DNA of 64,000 bases from Cunninghamia lanceolata (Eukaryota; Streptophyta; Pinopsida; Cupressales; Cupressaceae): assembly GCA_027924645.1 (NCBI GenBank), contig BSBN01000242.1:4216001-4280000 (forward strand), in the 5' to 3' direction. Position 1 is the stretch's first letter. Every line of letters begins with the position of its first letter. The notes under the pieces were generated by a model, which was given only the letters and a program-made list of their open reading frames with translations, was not told the DNA's origin and made no database searches. This document shows, piece by piece, positions 23,932 to 35,863 of this stretch. A program made the position numbers and the translations under genes.

Positions 23932-25966
23932 CTATGAAGATGGAGAGCCAGTCAGTGACACATCCTCTCTTTGCCGTCGAGTAGACCTCTTGGAATAAAG
24001 TTCATCCATCTGCACCTTTTAATACAAACAAACAATATGCGCATTAGTATAAAAAATGTATGAAATATATAACATCACATATGTAATTGATCACTTACCA
24101 CCAACTGATGATCGCTCTCCATCATCTTGACTCTCTCTTCATCCGTAGTTGGACGGACTGGAGTTGTGACCTCCTGTGAGAAGCATCAAGAAGCAAAATT
24201 AACTAAACATAAATATCATTTATGTACATCAAATGACATGAGATAAAAAAGAAATACAAAATTATGATATTTTCATGTTATTGGCTCATACCTCAGTCAA
24301 AGGATTTACAGACATCATGGCTGCATCAATGCCTATCTGCGCTGACTCACAAAGATGAGGAGTCTCCACTGTATTCAGCATCTAAAAATCAAGTTCAAGA
24401 TTATTAAAATAAAATAAATACATAACATTATTTTTAAAATGCATAATGATTAGAAATGGTTCGATTTACCTAAGTAAAAGTGGTGGTTTGGCATCCAGGA
24501 GACCAAGGAAACTGTGGAGGTGCTGGTGACTGTTGAAATCATCAAATCAAGTCACAAAATAATATTACCATTGACATATCTACAATAATTACAAATATGT
24601 GATAAATTGCATACCTGTTGACTTGACCTCCACTCATAAGCCACCAATGGACGGCTAATAGAGGCAGGATGAAGACTCTGACCCTGGAATTTCATTGCGT
24701 AAAAAATTACATACATTATGTTTGACTTATAATATAGATAATCATATAAAATTAATTACAAATTTCAAATAATAATATACTAAATCAAGATTAAACTTGT
24801 AACAAATTACTTGAGATTCAATACCAAATGTATACTGTAAGAGATCTTCACTGAGAATAAGATCATCCAATATGTACTGCCCCTGTGTTGCAGCATGCTG
24901 CCCCTGTGTCGTAGCATGTTGCCCCTGTGTCACAGAGTCCTCTCATGCCTCCTGCGTCCCATAATCACATAGGTTCCTACATGTACTGCACAAATGTGGG
25001 GACACATGACACCTACTACTCTCACCCTCATCACCCTGGGTAAAATCATCTGCATGTTGTGATAGAGTTTGGGAGAGAGTAGTCAATGAATGTAAAGTCT
25101 CCAGCTCAACACTCTCTTTCAAATCCAAAGGGAGTGACCTACGTTCTAGCCTCCCTCGGGGTATAGGCACATGCTATTCATCTCACTGAGCCCCGAGTCT
25201 ATCTTGGGTAGAGCCACCACCTCTACCTTGGAAATCATGAATATCAAAATAATTGAGAATCTTGTTGAGGACAAACTCGCAATAGAGTTTCCTCAAAAAA
25301 TATTGTGGTACCTCATCATTATTGCATGGCTGCTCATCGAAGATCATGTACCATCTATCCCAAAAGTTTTGGGATATGTCTTCATTCCTACACCAATGTA
25401 TAGGAAACCATTTGCAAGTTTTCTCTAATGTTTGGCCAGTTTTGAGATTAGTTAATTGTGCACATAATTGAGATTTTGTAATTTTTTCCTTCTTCACTTG
25501 TTCATATGACAACTTGTCAGCATAATATTGCCGACTCCTCTCCCTATAGTCATGGAAATTGGTGATTTGTTTCATCACCAAATCTGTGTAGGAAACAATC
25601 TCCTGTAGTTATTTTGCAAGTGCCCTCCTATGCTTAGTGGTTCCACTTGGATTGTTTAGGGTTTGAATAATAGTTTCAAGATGTTTCTTGTTTTCTTCTA
25701 TTATCCCGAAGTAGTGTTCTTGATTATCCCTTACATGAAATAGAGGTGAAGGAGGGTTTGGAGGGTTTTGGGGGTTATTTTCACCCTCCTCAATTGGATT
25801 TAGATTTTCTACTTCTCCAATAACTGTAAATGCAATATAAACATAAATCAAACATTGCAAAACTAAAAAATTGTTCTAAAACTAACAAAATCAGACAAAC
25901 CCTACCTTCTTCCTGTGCTGGAGACTCCAAATTTGCATGAGGATGTCTTTGGCGGTGAGGTGGCAT
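23932..25966 (-). pseudogene. Gene 2, copy A: unknown 7-exon element gene, with stops
   Basis: I do not recognise the family. Exons, each bounded by GT and AG: 25966-25906, 25823-24811, 24683-24615, 24529-24470, 24381-24292, 24173-24099 and 24015-23932. Their sum is 1452 nt (484 codons) and all introns after the first are phase 0. The start MPPHRQRHPH is matched by MPPLCRVGQ in copy B. Exon 2 holds a Pro/Asn-rich segment and then the best conserved block: YYADKLSYE, CKWFPIHWC, LRKLYCEFVLNK, DFQGRGGGS. A TQGQHA motif is repeated three times near its end. Stops: TAA 25609, TGA 25183, TAG about 25174, TGA 24943, and TAG at the end of exon 4. The C-terminus is basic. It runs toward gene 1. Confidence 0.75.
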
Positions 25967-26104
25967 TGTGAATTTCTTGTTTTCTCATGTGCACTTGATT
26001 GAATCTCCTTTTCTTCAACGCGATCACGTTTTGCTTAGGTTTTTTTGTTGTTGTCAAGAGAAAAGCCATGGGTGAATGTGCAAATTTTTTTTTTGCTTTT
26101 ATCA

Positions 26105-26149
26105 AAAGCAAAATGTGAGTGCATTATAACGCGCTCACGTTTTGCTTTA
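26105..26149. promoter_or_regulatory. ~45-bp palindrome upstream of gene 2 (copy A)
   Basis: Arms AAAAGCAAAA-GTGAG and CTCACGTTTTGCTT flank the core GCATTATAACGC. Mismatches between arms are CG to TG/CA type. It lies about 140 bp before the gene 2 start codon and about 50 bp from the element end. Copy B has a palindrome in the same place. It may be a transposase-binding site or part of the gene 2 promoter. Confidence 0.75.
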
Positions 26150-26151
26150 AA

Positions 26152-26200
26152 TTTGGAGATGGTGGTGACTTTTTGGTGCCCCATCTCCTTGCACTTACCC
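26152..26200 (-). repeat. Terminal inverted repeat, right end of copy A
   Basis: On the minus strand it begins GGGTAAGTGCAAGGAGATGG, then GGCACCAAAAAGT. Both ends of copy B begin the same way. The end at 26200 is the last conserved base. Confidence 0.85.
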
Positions 26201-26470
26201 TGTTGTGAAATTTACTGAACCTATCAATGTTGTAGGCTATAACCCAGTTGACATTATCATTGATGTTGTATATTTCTATAAAAAGCTTATTTTGAGGGAT
26301 AGTTGCAAAGCTAGGGGGTTCAATTTTCTAGAGAAGCAATGAGATCTCAATGTGTGGAGCAATAAAATTCATTATATTGTGAACCTCACACTATTAGCTC
26401 AAGTGAAGCTTTATGAGTGTCCTTTGACCAAGGTTGCAAATTATAGGGTTGTCAAGGGAGGATGATAATG
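26201..26470 (+). pseudogene. Unidentified coding remnant abutting copy A
   Basis: From the very edge of copy A one frame stays open for about 90 codons with a single stop: VVKFTEPINVVGYNPVDI, VVYFYKKLILRDSCKARGF, then LTLLAQVKLYECPLTK. It is followed by an acidic Asp/Glu-rich stretch in another frame (26470-26560). I do not recognise the protein. The abrupt start at the element edge suggests that copy A inserted into it. Confidence 0.4.
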
Positions 26471-29411
26471 ATGGCAATGAAGAGGGTGATGAGGATAAAG
26501 AAGAAACTATAATATTTGCTTTAAATAATAATAAATTATCATGCAAGGACTAATGAGATTGTTTTGGAGGTTCCTGGATCAATTCCCATGGAAATGATGA
26601 AGATGATGAAGAGGACATGTCATCTAAAGAGGAGGAAACACAATTTCATGAATCAACTATGGTGAATTGGGTGAGAAGGATGATGACCTTGAGGATGAGC
26701 AAGAGGAGGTTCATCAAGGATGATGATCTTTTCAATTTCCTTGGCATTTTGAGTGTTTTCATGCTTTTGATTCATAATACTTCTCATCTTAATTTGGTTT
26801 TTTGCATCATTGAATTGTCATTCTTTGAGATTGAAACAATATTTTATCTTGACATGTCCTAACATTTCAAATATTTTATTGTACACATGCACTTCATCTA
26901 AAACAAATTTTACCCATTCTCATTGTCCTATCTTAATCTTACTGCATTCTTCATATTTGTAACATAATTTATGTGCATCTACAAAATGTTTGACTATTAA
27001 AAATTTTGTAATCTAATATTGTACAATCCTTTATAGTATGTTCTCTTGCACTTCCAACATTTGGAAGAATTAAGTAATCCTCTAGTTTTTTTTTGTTTTT
27101 GCTTTGTTTCAATTTAGTTTGTATTCATAGTATTTGCAATCCAACACTTTCATGCTTCAATATAATTCATATCATTTGAATATGAAAAGAAAAATAGCTA
27201 CATTCTTGTTGTCTCGAAAAATTAATTATGCATTCACTAGGCTTAAATTAACTTTCTCTAAGATTTCTACATGTTTTTCTTAGCTTAGATTCATATCATA
27301 TTTCCTAATTTCTAAGGTAACCATTATTTTACAACACTTTTAGAATAAGTTTATTGATTGATTCATTATAAATAGAGGTATATTAGATGTCTTAAAAAGC
27401 ATTCTTCACTAAGTTGGAGGTTTTCATTTGGCTCATTGCTTGCATACATAATCATAAAACTACAAACATAAAGTACAACACATCTTTTTTAATTATTCAA
27501 TAAAATAGTTTTAAATTGTTGCTAGATAGGTGAAGTACAACACATCTTAACTAAACTTTTATGTTTTTATTTTCTTATTTTTCTTTTAAATATAATGATT
27601 GTAGGAAGATTTATTTCCTAAAAGTCCTATTTGTGGTATGCTTGAATGTGTTTTTTGTTGTTTGTTTAGGTCAGTTCACTTTCATATAACTAGATTAGAA
27701 CTTGGAGGCATTGATTTGCTAAGAACTTTTTAGTCTTTATTTTCCTTTCTAGCTTACTTCCCTAACTTGGTCTTTTGATATAGGTTTCCTAGAATCTTTC
27801 TTTGATTGTATTTATCATCTTTCCTATCCTTCTAAACATTTTGACTATACTATGTCAAGACTAGCCCCTCAAAGTTGGGAATTTTCCTTGTGTGAAATAA
27901 CCTATCAATAGACCTTTATCCATGAGAAGAGACAAAATCAATAGAACCCATGATTTTATGTGGAGCTATGTTTGAGGTAGAGCATGTGGCTTTCCTTGTA
28001 TGTAGCACTCAAGATGTCCAAGGGATGAATAAATCATTCCTCCATCTTGTAGAACCTCCATTAGCTTTACCATATAGATCTTATTTAGATCTCTCTTCAG
28101 CCCTACTTAGAATACAATAAACCCTTAACAACTTGTTGACCCATGTCATGAACAAACATTTCTTTGGATTCAACATCAACTTATCCTCTTGGAATATTTT
28201 CATTTTCTCTTCCAAAACTCTCAAGTATACCATTCCTCTCACACATTTGACAACCATCTAGGACTTTGAATTTTTTTGTCCTAATATTTTCAAAGATGTA
28301 GAATATGATCCTTTAGAAGGTGGTCTAACCAATGCACACCATGAGTGGTATGATATTATGAGAATATGTACTACTTTTAACCACAAAGGTTGTCTTTAGA
28401 TTGTCTTATTTTGCAATGTTAATCTAATTAATTAGCCACTAAATCCATTAAGAATTGAGAAAATCTTGTGTCTAACTGCTTCATCAAGGATGAAATCTAT
28501 GAACAAGATGAGGCATCAATTTTTTTTTGTGTTGTGTTTGTATTCAAGCTTTAGAAAAGAGAAATTATCTTTCCTTCCTCTTTGAAAATAATTATTGAGT
28601 ATAACACATATACTTTTCACAATTTGGGAGATTATCCCAATGTCCAACATCTTATCTATCACAAAATATACCTTCTTGATCCAATTTTTTTTAAATCATC
28701 CACATAGTGCTTTTAGGCAACATTCTAAAATTTATGAAAAATATTTTTTAGCACTTTTGGGCAATATTTTGAAGATTTCTAAAAATCTATTTTTTATTAT
28801 TTTCCATAGTTTTGTATTTTACATTTTTTGGGCCCTTTGGAGAGAAATTTGGCAATACAACCATTGGATCCTACTTACACTATGACCCATTCGAAATTGA
28901 TTAGTTCGTAGCCTAAGCTTTACACATATATGAACTTCAAATTTCAAGTAACAAGCTACGAGTTATAATCTTGACAAGTATGAGTGCCAAAATTCAATAA
29001 ATCCAACTTACAGTTTCAATTTCTAACAAGTTTGTCCTTGTATGAGTGTCCATTTCAACTTCCAAGAAGACAAGTCACTACCTAGCATGGCAACTCTTCA
29101 ATTCTAACCAAGAACCTTAATTTACTATTCTAGTAAGTTTTTGTTTCTTGTATTATTACACTATAAAATAGTTGGATTTGAAGCATATAATTAGAGTATA
29201 AGACATATAGCTCTGCTACAGAGTCCATTTGTTTTACATAAGCTCTCAGTCAAAATAATAATCAATTCCTTTCATCTATTCACTAGTTGTTAATCTTATC
29301 TTATTTGAAATTCGTTCAATTGTTACTTATATGTTAAGTTCCTTAACTAATATATTATCCTCTAAATGACCATCTTAATTTGGATCACTTCTACACATAC
29401 TTTAGGTTTAT
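26471..29411. other. AT-rich stretch without a recognised gene
   Basis: An Asp/Glu-rich remnant (DDEEDMSSKEEE near 26590-26640) is followed by almost 3 kb of AT-rich sequence. Short frames show no recognisable domain. Confidence 0.5.
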
Positions 29412-29770
29412 ACAATATAGCCTCCTCCATATGTGTTGTACTATAGACATCGATATCCATTACATGCACATCTCTCATGACATCTTTCCTCAAAGCTATG
29501 TATCTTCATGCAAATACATTAGCTTGTAAACTAAATGCAACTAACTTTGAAATTTATGATATAAACAATTGAAACAAAGAGAATCAAATATAGAGCCCTC
29601 CTCTATATGTGTTATGCTATAGACATCGAAGTCCATTACATGCACAGGTCTCACACCACCTTTCTTCAAAGCCATGTATCTTCATACAAATACATTGACT
29701 TGTAGACTAAATGCACTAGCTTTGCTATCAATGATATGAAAAATTGTGAGAAAGAGAATCAAATATAAAG
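29412..29770 (+). repeat. Tandem duplication, ~175-bp unit
   Basis: Two adjacent units starting near 29412 and 29586 share TATAGACATCGA, CCATTACATGCACA, CATGTATCTTCAT and AAAGAGAATCAAATATA. Identity is high but not perfect. Confidence 0.8.
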
Positions 29771-29798
29771 CATGAGAGATTACTTTAGTTGTAGACAA

Positions 29799-29832
<34 letters not shown>
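29799..29832 (+). repeat. (GT)n(AT)n microsatellite
   Basis: About twelve GT repeats run directly into five AT repeats. Confidence 0.95.
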
Positions 29833-30294
29833 GAAGGATGTACTCATAAGCTTCTAGAGGAAGGAAAGTCCTACGAGAAGAGATATGAAGATAGAGATAC
29901 AACCTTTAAGAACTTACTCTACCTATGTGATGTATTATGAGAAATAAAAATTTACAATAAAATTTTAAAATATATGTCATTGTCTCATATCGAATGTGAC
30001 TTGTGTCTTATCATCTCCTCTTAACTTACAGGAAATTATACCTAATTTATGTCGCAAGCTTAGCAATTGTCACTTAGCTTGTAGTGAATAACATAAGTGG
30101 TAGTAAGGTGACTCCTAGTAGTTTGTATTTTCCTCCCCCACAAAAAAAAATCCTAGGATATTATCATAAGGATGAGAGAGTTATTGGTTCCTCTAAATTT
30201 TTGGGTAGTAAAGCTTAATTTGAATTATAAATTCAAATAGCATCTATTCTAAACTAAGAAGAATGATCAACATGAAAGCATTTTTGTCAATAAG

Positions 30295-30735
30295 TATTGG
30301 TGTGATATTATATTGTACTTTATATTAAGTTTACTTATTACTTAAGTAATTAATATTATTTATTTAGTTAAATTAAGAAAAGAGCACATGTCAACTCCCT
30401 TGATTGATAAGATTCTTTACCACCTCTATCTCACTCGTCTCCTTCATTGATGGCAGTTAGGTGTCACATCTCCCTTATCAAGATGAATTTGCTTGACACC
30501 TCTGCTCCTATAGCTAAGTCAATCCTCTAGTTTAGTGCTCTCCTCTAAAACATTTGTCACTCTCACTTATGCATGTTGGAGTCTATATATTGTAGTCAAT
30601 TTTCTTGTTTTACACACTCTTGAATAAAAATATTAAAATCATATTATTCTATTCTTGTTTGCATTGAATTAGTGTCATTTTGTTGTTTTGATCTTAGGGA
30701 GTTTTAATATTACATAATCTTTATTAAATCTAACA
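30295..30735 (+). repeat. 5' LTR of copia-type element
   Basis: Begins TATTGGTGTGATATTATA (the canonical TG start is mutated to TA here) and ends AAATCTAACA. The partner starts TGTTTATGTAATATTATA. Shared interior words include TCAACTCCCTTGATTGAT and GAGTCTATATATTGTA, the latter a candidate TATA region. Confidence 0.85.
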
Positions 30736-30754
30736 TGATATCAAAGCCATGATG
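30736..30754 (+). other. Primer binding site, initiator tRNA-Met type
   Basis: TGATATCAAAGCCATG directly follows the LTR. The usual plant site is TGGTATCAGAGCCATG; the two differences are G to A changes. Confidence 0.85.
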
Positions 30755-31943
30755 TCATAGAGTTAATCCATTTTTAGGTTTTGAGTGCTCATGGATATAA
30801 GTTCCTCACATATATGATGAATGGTGGAGCTATTCCAAGCTCACCAATGTGTCTAAAACAATCAAATTAACTAGGATCCACTATTATTTTGTCTAAATAA
30901 GACAAACATGAAGGTGACCAAAGGAAGGGTTTTCTTTGATTTTTGCACGAAGTGACCTACTAAAAATGGGTCATGCCATTGCATCCAAAAGTAAGAAATC
31001 TATAACAATCAACAATAAACAAGTCTGTGTTGAACTCTATCTTGAGGCATAAAAAATTGGTTCCGAACACATTTCCCAAGATAATAACTTGTAAAGGTAT
31101 AATTTTTTTTTTTTTGAGCTCTAAAGAAAAAGTATATTTTTGAAAAAAAAAATAATTTTGCAACCCATTTTTAGTTTCAAAAATATATATATATAAAAAG
31201 TCAAAATAAGAAAATTGAAAAGGCCCACAACCATTTCCATAGGCTATGGCCTATGCAAAAGGGTCGTAGTGCTTAGTGGGAGGCACGAACTTCACTACCA
31301 AGCCACAACCTATGGTGTGAGGTAGGGCCACCACCACCAGATCCTAGCCCCAAAAGGCTTAAGCATCCTCTTTTTTTTCTATGTTTTAAAATTACTTTCA
31401 AAAAAATTCAACATGCCTATGTGGCATTACTAATATGGTGGCCCCTCCTCCATACGACCTATGTGGGATTTGTTAATTTTTGCTAACAATTATATTAAGT
31501 GGCAAATCCACCATTTTGGCAATGATTGTTGGTATCCCACAATTTTAGTTGCTTCTCTAAAGTTGGTACCATGAACTTTAAATTTGGCAGTGTTTCGCTA
31601 AATTTAGTTGTTCCTCTAGATATAGAGGTTTTCTAATTTATCCGGTAGATTTTTACCTTTACGACATTTTTGTTAAAACTGTTAAACTTGGCAAATTTTG
31701 CTAAATTGGTGGAGATTTTGGCTATGGTTCCAAATTTGATTAAGGGTTCTCATCCCCTCTCTGATGCACATTGCACTTTATGAGGTCAACTTCAAAAGGC
31801 CATATCTTCATCATACAAAGGTAATTTTTAGTCCAATTTTTTTAATGGGTCAAAATTTTATGAATTTTGCGATGATATAATCCATTTATGCTCATGACTA
31901 TTGGTATTTTCAAATATCAATTTTCTCTTAGAATATGTTGTGT
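30755..31943. other. Internal region (left part) of copia-type element, no gene
   Basis: About 1.2 kb with no usable reading frame. It runs up to the AACT that flanks copy B. Confidence 0.6.
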
Positions 31944-31947
31944 AACT
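31944..31947. other. Putative 4-bp target site duplication of copy B, left
   Basis: AACT directly precedes the terminal GGGTAAG and occurs again directly after the right terminal repeat (61728-61731). A 4-bp match can arise by chance (1 in 256), but its exact placement at both ends supports a real duplication. Confidence 0.7.
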
Positions 31948-31997
31948 GGGTAAGTGCAAAAAGTTGGGGGGCCAAAAAGTGGCCAAATTTTTTTCAA
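31948..31997 (+). repeat. Left terminal inverted repeat of copy B
   Basis: Reads GGGTAAGTGCAAAAAGTTGG, then GGGGCCAAAAAGTGGCCA. Over the first 35 or so positions it differs from the inverted right end at about two bases. A 10-base insertion in the right copy separates the following AGTGGCCA match. Confidence 0.88.
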
Positions 31998-32066
31998 AAA
32001 AAATTAAGACAACGCACTTGCATTATGGTTTGGTAATGACGAGCCTAAGGCTAGGCAAAATGAAAC

Positions 32067-32102
32067 CATAACGCTCTCGCGTTATAACTTGAGCACGTTA
32101 TG
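32067..32102. promoter_or_regulatory. Palindrome upstream of gene 2 (copy B)
   Basis: CATAACG and CGTTATG arms flank the core GCGTTATAAC. It sits about 145 bp before the gene 2 start and just before a TATA-like run, matching the position of the palindrome in copy A. Confidence 0.7.
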
Positions 32103-32108
32103 TTTAAT

Positions 32109-32121
32109 TATATATATATAA
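32109..32121 (+). promoter_or_regulatory. TATA-like element of gene 2 (copy B)
   Basis: TATATATATATAAG about 125 bp upstream of the gene 2 ATG. It is a plausible core promoter, but AT runs of this kind are common here. Confidence 0.4.
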
Positions 32122-32245
32122 GAGCATTTCTGCTCATTTGATATCTTTTTTTTTCTCTACACCCGTGGCCTACAAACCCTAAGGAGCGTGCTCACAATTT
32201 TGAAGACCCAATTCGACACCAAAATCTCATTGATTCATCACCAAA

Positions 32246-34326
32246 ATGCCGCCACTATGTCGAGTAGGCCAAATGAGTGAGTTTTATTTATTTATTTTAT
32301 TTGAATTTGTTTCTAAATAGGTAGGTTTGAGTTGATTTTTGATGTAAATTTCCTTAATTGTCAGGAAATGTTAATGCACCTCCTCCTCCTCCTCAAAATC
32401 CACAAAATCCTGAAGAGGAAATACCTGCTGAAGAACAACCTGAACAACAAACTCCTCCATCCATTCCTCGACATGCCCCTAGAACACAAGAAAATCTAAT
32501 GGGGCAAATTGAAAACAATAAAAAATAAATTGAAGACATAATTGCAAGGTTGAAAGATCCTTCAACTTCAACCTTGCATAGGTCCACGCTTGTTCAATCT
32601 CTTGAATCTATGTTATCAAATGTAGATTCAATTAGCAAGCAAATATCTAGTTGGTTGGATAAGAGGAGAGAGTTTAGAGAGTATTATGCAGACAAGCTAT
32701 CATATGAAGATGTGAAAAAGTTATAAATTACAAAATTGGACTTGTGTTCCATTTTCACAAACCCACAAACAAATCAACCTCCACCTATTACGTGCAAGAG
32801 GTTCCCTATCCATTGGTGCAACAACCAAGCGATAAAGGACACTTTTGGGTAGAGGTGGTGGATGGTTTTTGACCATCCTCCATGTAATAATAATGAGGTC
32901 TCGCAATACTTTTTGAGGAAACTCTACTGTGAGTTTGTCCTCAATAAAGTGCCAAACTATTTTGATATGTGGGACTTCCAGGGTAGAGGTGGGGGGTCAG
33001 CACAAGATAGACCAGGGGCATGTGTTGACCCATAGTGGCCAGTGAGACTCATGAGTTAGTGTCTATCCCTTCCATTATGAAGGAGAGTGTTGAGGTCGAT
33101 ACACTTCAGTCCATTAGTGCCTTGACCCAGAGCATCATAGAGCATGCCAGTCCTGTAGCACAGCGTGGGTTGGGAGATAGTGTGAGGAGTAGGGTCCCAC
33201 CCCATACTTATCAGACTTGCAGGTCAGCCTGTGGTTATGACCCCATGGATAGTCAGGACGCAGGTGCACAGGCTACATTTGCAGCTAAGTAGATGGTTAT
33301 GAAAGATACCCTCCTGAGTGAGACTTTCAGCCTTGATACTCAGGTAAATATTAGTAAGTTCATTGAATTTAATTTATTAAATTTCATTTTTAAAATGCAA
33401 GATTAACTAATTTCGTTTGATGATTTTAATGAAATTTCAGGGTCATAGCGTTGATGCAGTTTTTAGTGGTTCTCCACCTACATATTACACTACATCATCT
33501 ACTGTCGGGGTATGTAACTAGTAAACAATTATAAATATTACACGTGAATAGCATCATTATATGAATGGTATTCTAATATCTAATTTTAGATGTTGAATAG
33601 GTTAATATTGGAGATTTCACGGCAACACCTGCCAACGGTGGTGGACTTCAAAGCTTCACAGAGGTAATAAAATAAATAGTTTAATGAATGAAATGTACTT
33701 ATTAGATTTTTGTATGTGACTTGAGTGCTTTATTGTGTGTACTTCTATGTTTAGGTGAATGTGTGTGTATGTTAGGAGCCATGATTTGCATCGCTATTAT
33801 AGTTTTTGTAATTGAATAATGTTGTTTTATCTCCAGATGATACAAGTTGTGGAGACACCTCCCGATGTTCATAGGGCAATGGAGCATGGTGTGACCTCTA
33901 TGATTCATAGCTCCATGCCATTGATAGGGGTATGAGGCAGATTAGTAAATTTCAATTTACATTCATTGTTATAGTTGTTTATTTTTGAAAAATCAAAAGA
34001 TTATTGATTTGAAGTTTAATTTCTATCTGGATGGTTTCTATAGGACATGACATCACCACAGCCTAATCCTGCTACTAAGGCAAGTGAGGAGATAGATTAT
34101 ATGGTAGCGGTAAGTGATTATTTTGTTAAATATTTTATTTTTTATAACATGTAATTTCTATATATTAATGTCTATAATTTTATTATAATAGCTACAGATG
34201 CAGGAAGAACTAAATAGGAGGAGTAGCCCTCAGGTTCGTAGTAGACCACCCACATACGCGTCTCCATCCCCTAGAAGATCAAAGGCTGCCCGTGATCTAT
34301 TCTCTTCACTAGCTAGAGGGGAATGA
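32246..34326 (+). pseudogene. Gene 2, copy B: unknown 7-exon element gene, with stops
   Basis: Ortholog-like partner of the gene at 23932-25966, family unrecognised. Exons with GT-AG borders: 32246-32276, 32365-33343, 33441-33509, 33590-33663 (end uncertain), 33837-33929, 34044-34109 and 34192-34326. Exon 3 is 69 nt in both copies. Exon 2 starts with a Pro/Gln/Glu-rich segment (NVNAPPPPPQNPQNPEEE) and then the conserved block YYADKLSYED, CKRFPIHWC, LRKLYCEFVLNK, DFQGRGGGS. Stops lie at 32526, 32724 and 32850, a frame change near 33030 and a stop at 33290. Exon 7 ends in a basic Ser/Arg/Pro-rich tail (PRRSKAARDLFSSLARGE). Conserved splice sites despite many coding changes suggest that the intron pattern is ancestral. 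Confidence 0.77.
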
Positions 34327-35154
34327 CTTTTTATTGTGTTCCTTTGTTGTATGCCTCTATGGCATTTGTGGACATATATTTTGTATTGCATATAGTTGAC
34401 ATTGTATGCCTATATGGCATTCTTGTAAGCCTATATGGTTATTTTGTATATATGTTATACTTATATCGACAGATATTGATGTATGCCTATATGGATATTT
34501 GGTTAATACAAATCTTTTTTATTGATGGCATCCATACTTGCATTATAAATCCACATTTGAATGGATATTTGTAGATGGCTACTTCAAATATTTAAACTCC
34601 AATTGTATTACATAGGATGTTTGTTGATCCAATAAGCCAGCTATTATTATTCAAGTATCACCTAAACCTCATTTTGGAACTAAAAGATAAAAGTTGTATT
34701 TAAAATAAAAATGAATCATCATGTTGAACATAAAATATTCATATTCTTTATGAGTTACTCAATTGAAAATATTCAAACGAGTATGCTGATCCATATTCTT
34801 TATGAGTTGGTCAATTGAAAATATTTCTTAATTTCTTATTATTATACCATATTGGGATGCAAAGAGTATGTTTGTTGTTTTGAATAAGATAGTCAAAATC
34901 ATATGCTTATGAGCACCTGATGACCATTGTGGTTATTAAATGTAATTCCTCTTGCATATAAGGTGAAGTTATGAGATTACATTGAGTCTTACCTAATTTT
35001 AGTATGCAACATAACATTGGGGCTATAGGCTTCCATAAGTCATCAACAATCAAGGTTCAAGGTTGTTTGTCATTGATGTCAAGGTTGATGCCATGATGTT
35101 GATAAGGTGATATAGTGATTCAAGGTAGGTGATGGTCATGAGGTGCATGATGTT
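34327..35154. other. Gene 2 3' flank of copy B, no gene
   Basis: Begins with TATGCCTATATGGC words shared with the 3' flank in copy A, then AT-rich sequence without recognised content. Confidence 0.5.
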
Positions 35155-35372
35155 GTGAATATGGTTTTCATGATAAGGTCTCTCAATTCATGTTGATGTT
35201 GCACAAGATAAACATGGTTCATATGATGCAAGGTTCATGTTCATGGTGGATGTGGTTTTGTTCATGCAAGGTTTTGTTGTGAATATGGTTTTCATGATAA
35301 GGTCTATCTTGAAAGGTTGATATGATGCAAGGTTCATATTCATGGTGGATGTCGTTTTGTTCATGTAATAAG
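35155..35372 (+). repeat. Tandem duplication, 124-bp unit
   Basis: GTGAATATGGTTTTCATGAT recurs at 35155 and 35279, and GATGCAAGGTTCAT and CATGGTGGATGT follow in both. The second unit is incomplete. Confidence 0.85.
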
Positions 35373-35863
35373 AAGTTAGAGAAGACACAAGCTTTCATAA
35401 TCATAATCTTATTGATAGTTAGGGTTTGCATATTGGGCATTAAACCCTAAAAAGAATCTACTTTTCTTAAGACTTTAAAACCCTCAATTCCCTGTCATGT
35501 GTAAATTGCACTTTTGTTTTAATTTAATACTGACCTATAATCAGAAGTTACTATCACTTAAATCAACCTACTAAAGGGTCTTTAAGTCATTAGTTCACCG
35601 GCCCTTCAACCTAACTCAACCGATGTCTCTGGTAAACTCTCATAAGCTTGAGCGCCATATCATAATTGAAGGTCATATTTAATTGATATGAGGGCAGGAA
35701 AAAGGATTGGAAGGTCAGTATTTAAAAGGAATTTGGAATACAAACAATCATCTCTATGCGGTTGAATTTGATGGGCATGCCTTTATAAAAGGCTAAAAGA
35801 CAACTTTATGCAGAATATCATGGTATTTGTAGTGTTTAAAGATTGAAGACTAGTTAGTGTTTG

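Larger units (their letters stand above)
8375..26200 (+). mobile_element. Copy A of giant two-gene DNA transposon family (left end not in view)
   Basis: The right end is defined by the terminal sequence at 26152-26200, which on the minus strand starts GGGTAAGTGCAA and matches both ends of copy B. Reading inward: gene 2 (-), PPR array, ~360-bp satellite, gene 1 (+), a palindrome at 11444, GA/CT-rich DNA and the TTTAGGG satellite. This is the same order as in copy B, in the opposite overall direction. I set the left limit at the satellite only because the same satellite lies inside copy B. No second terminal repeat is visible left of it; the PPR fragment and the Athila-like element may be later arrivals or flank. 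Confidence 0.7.
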
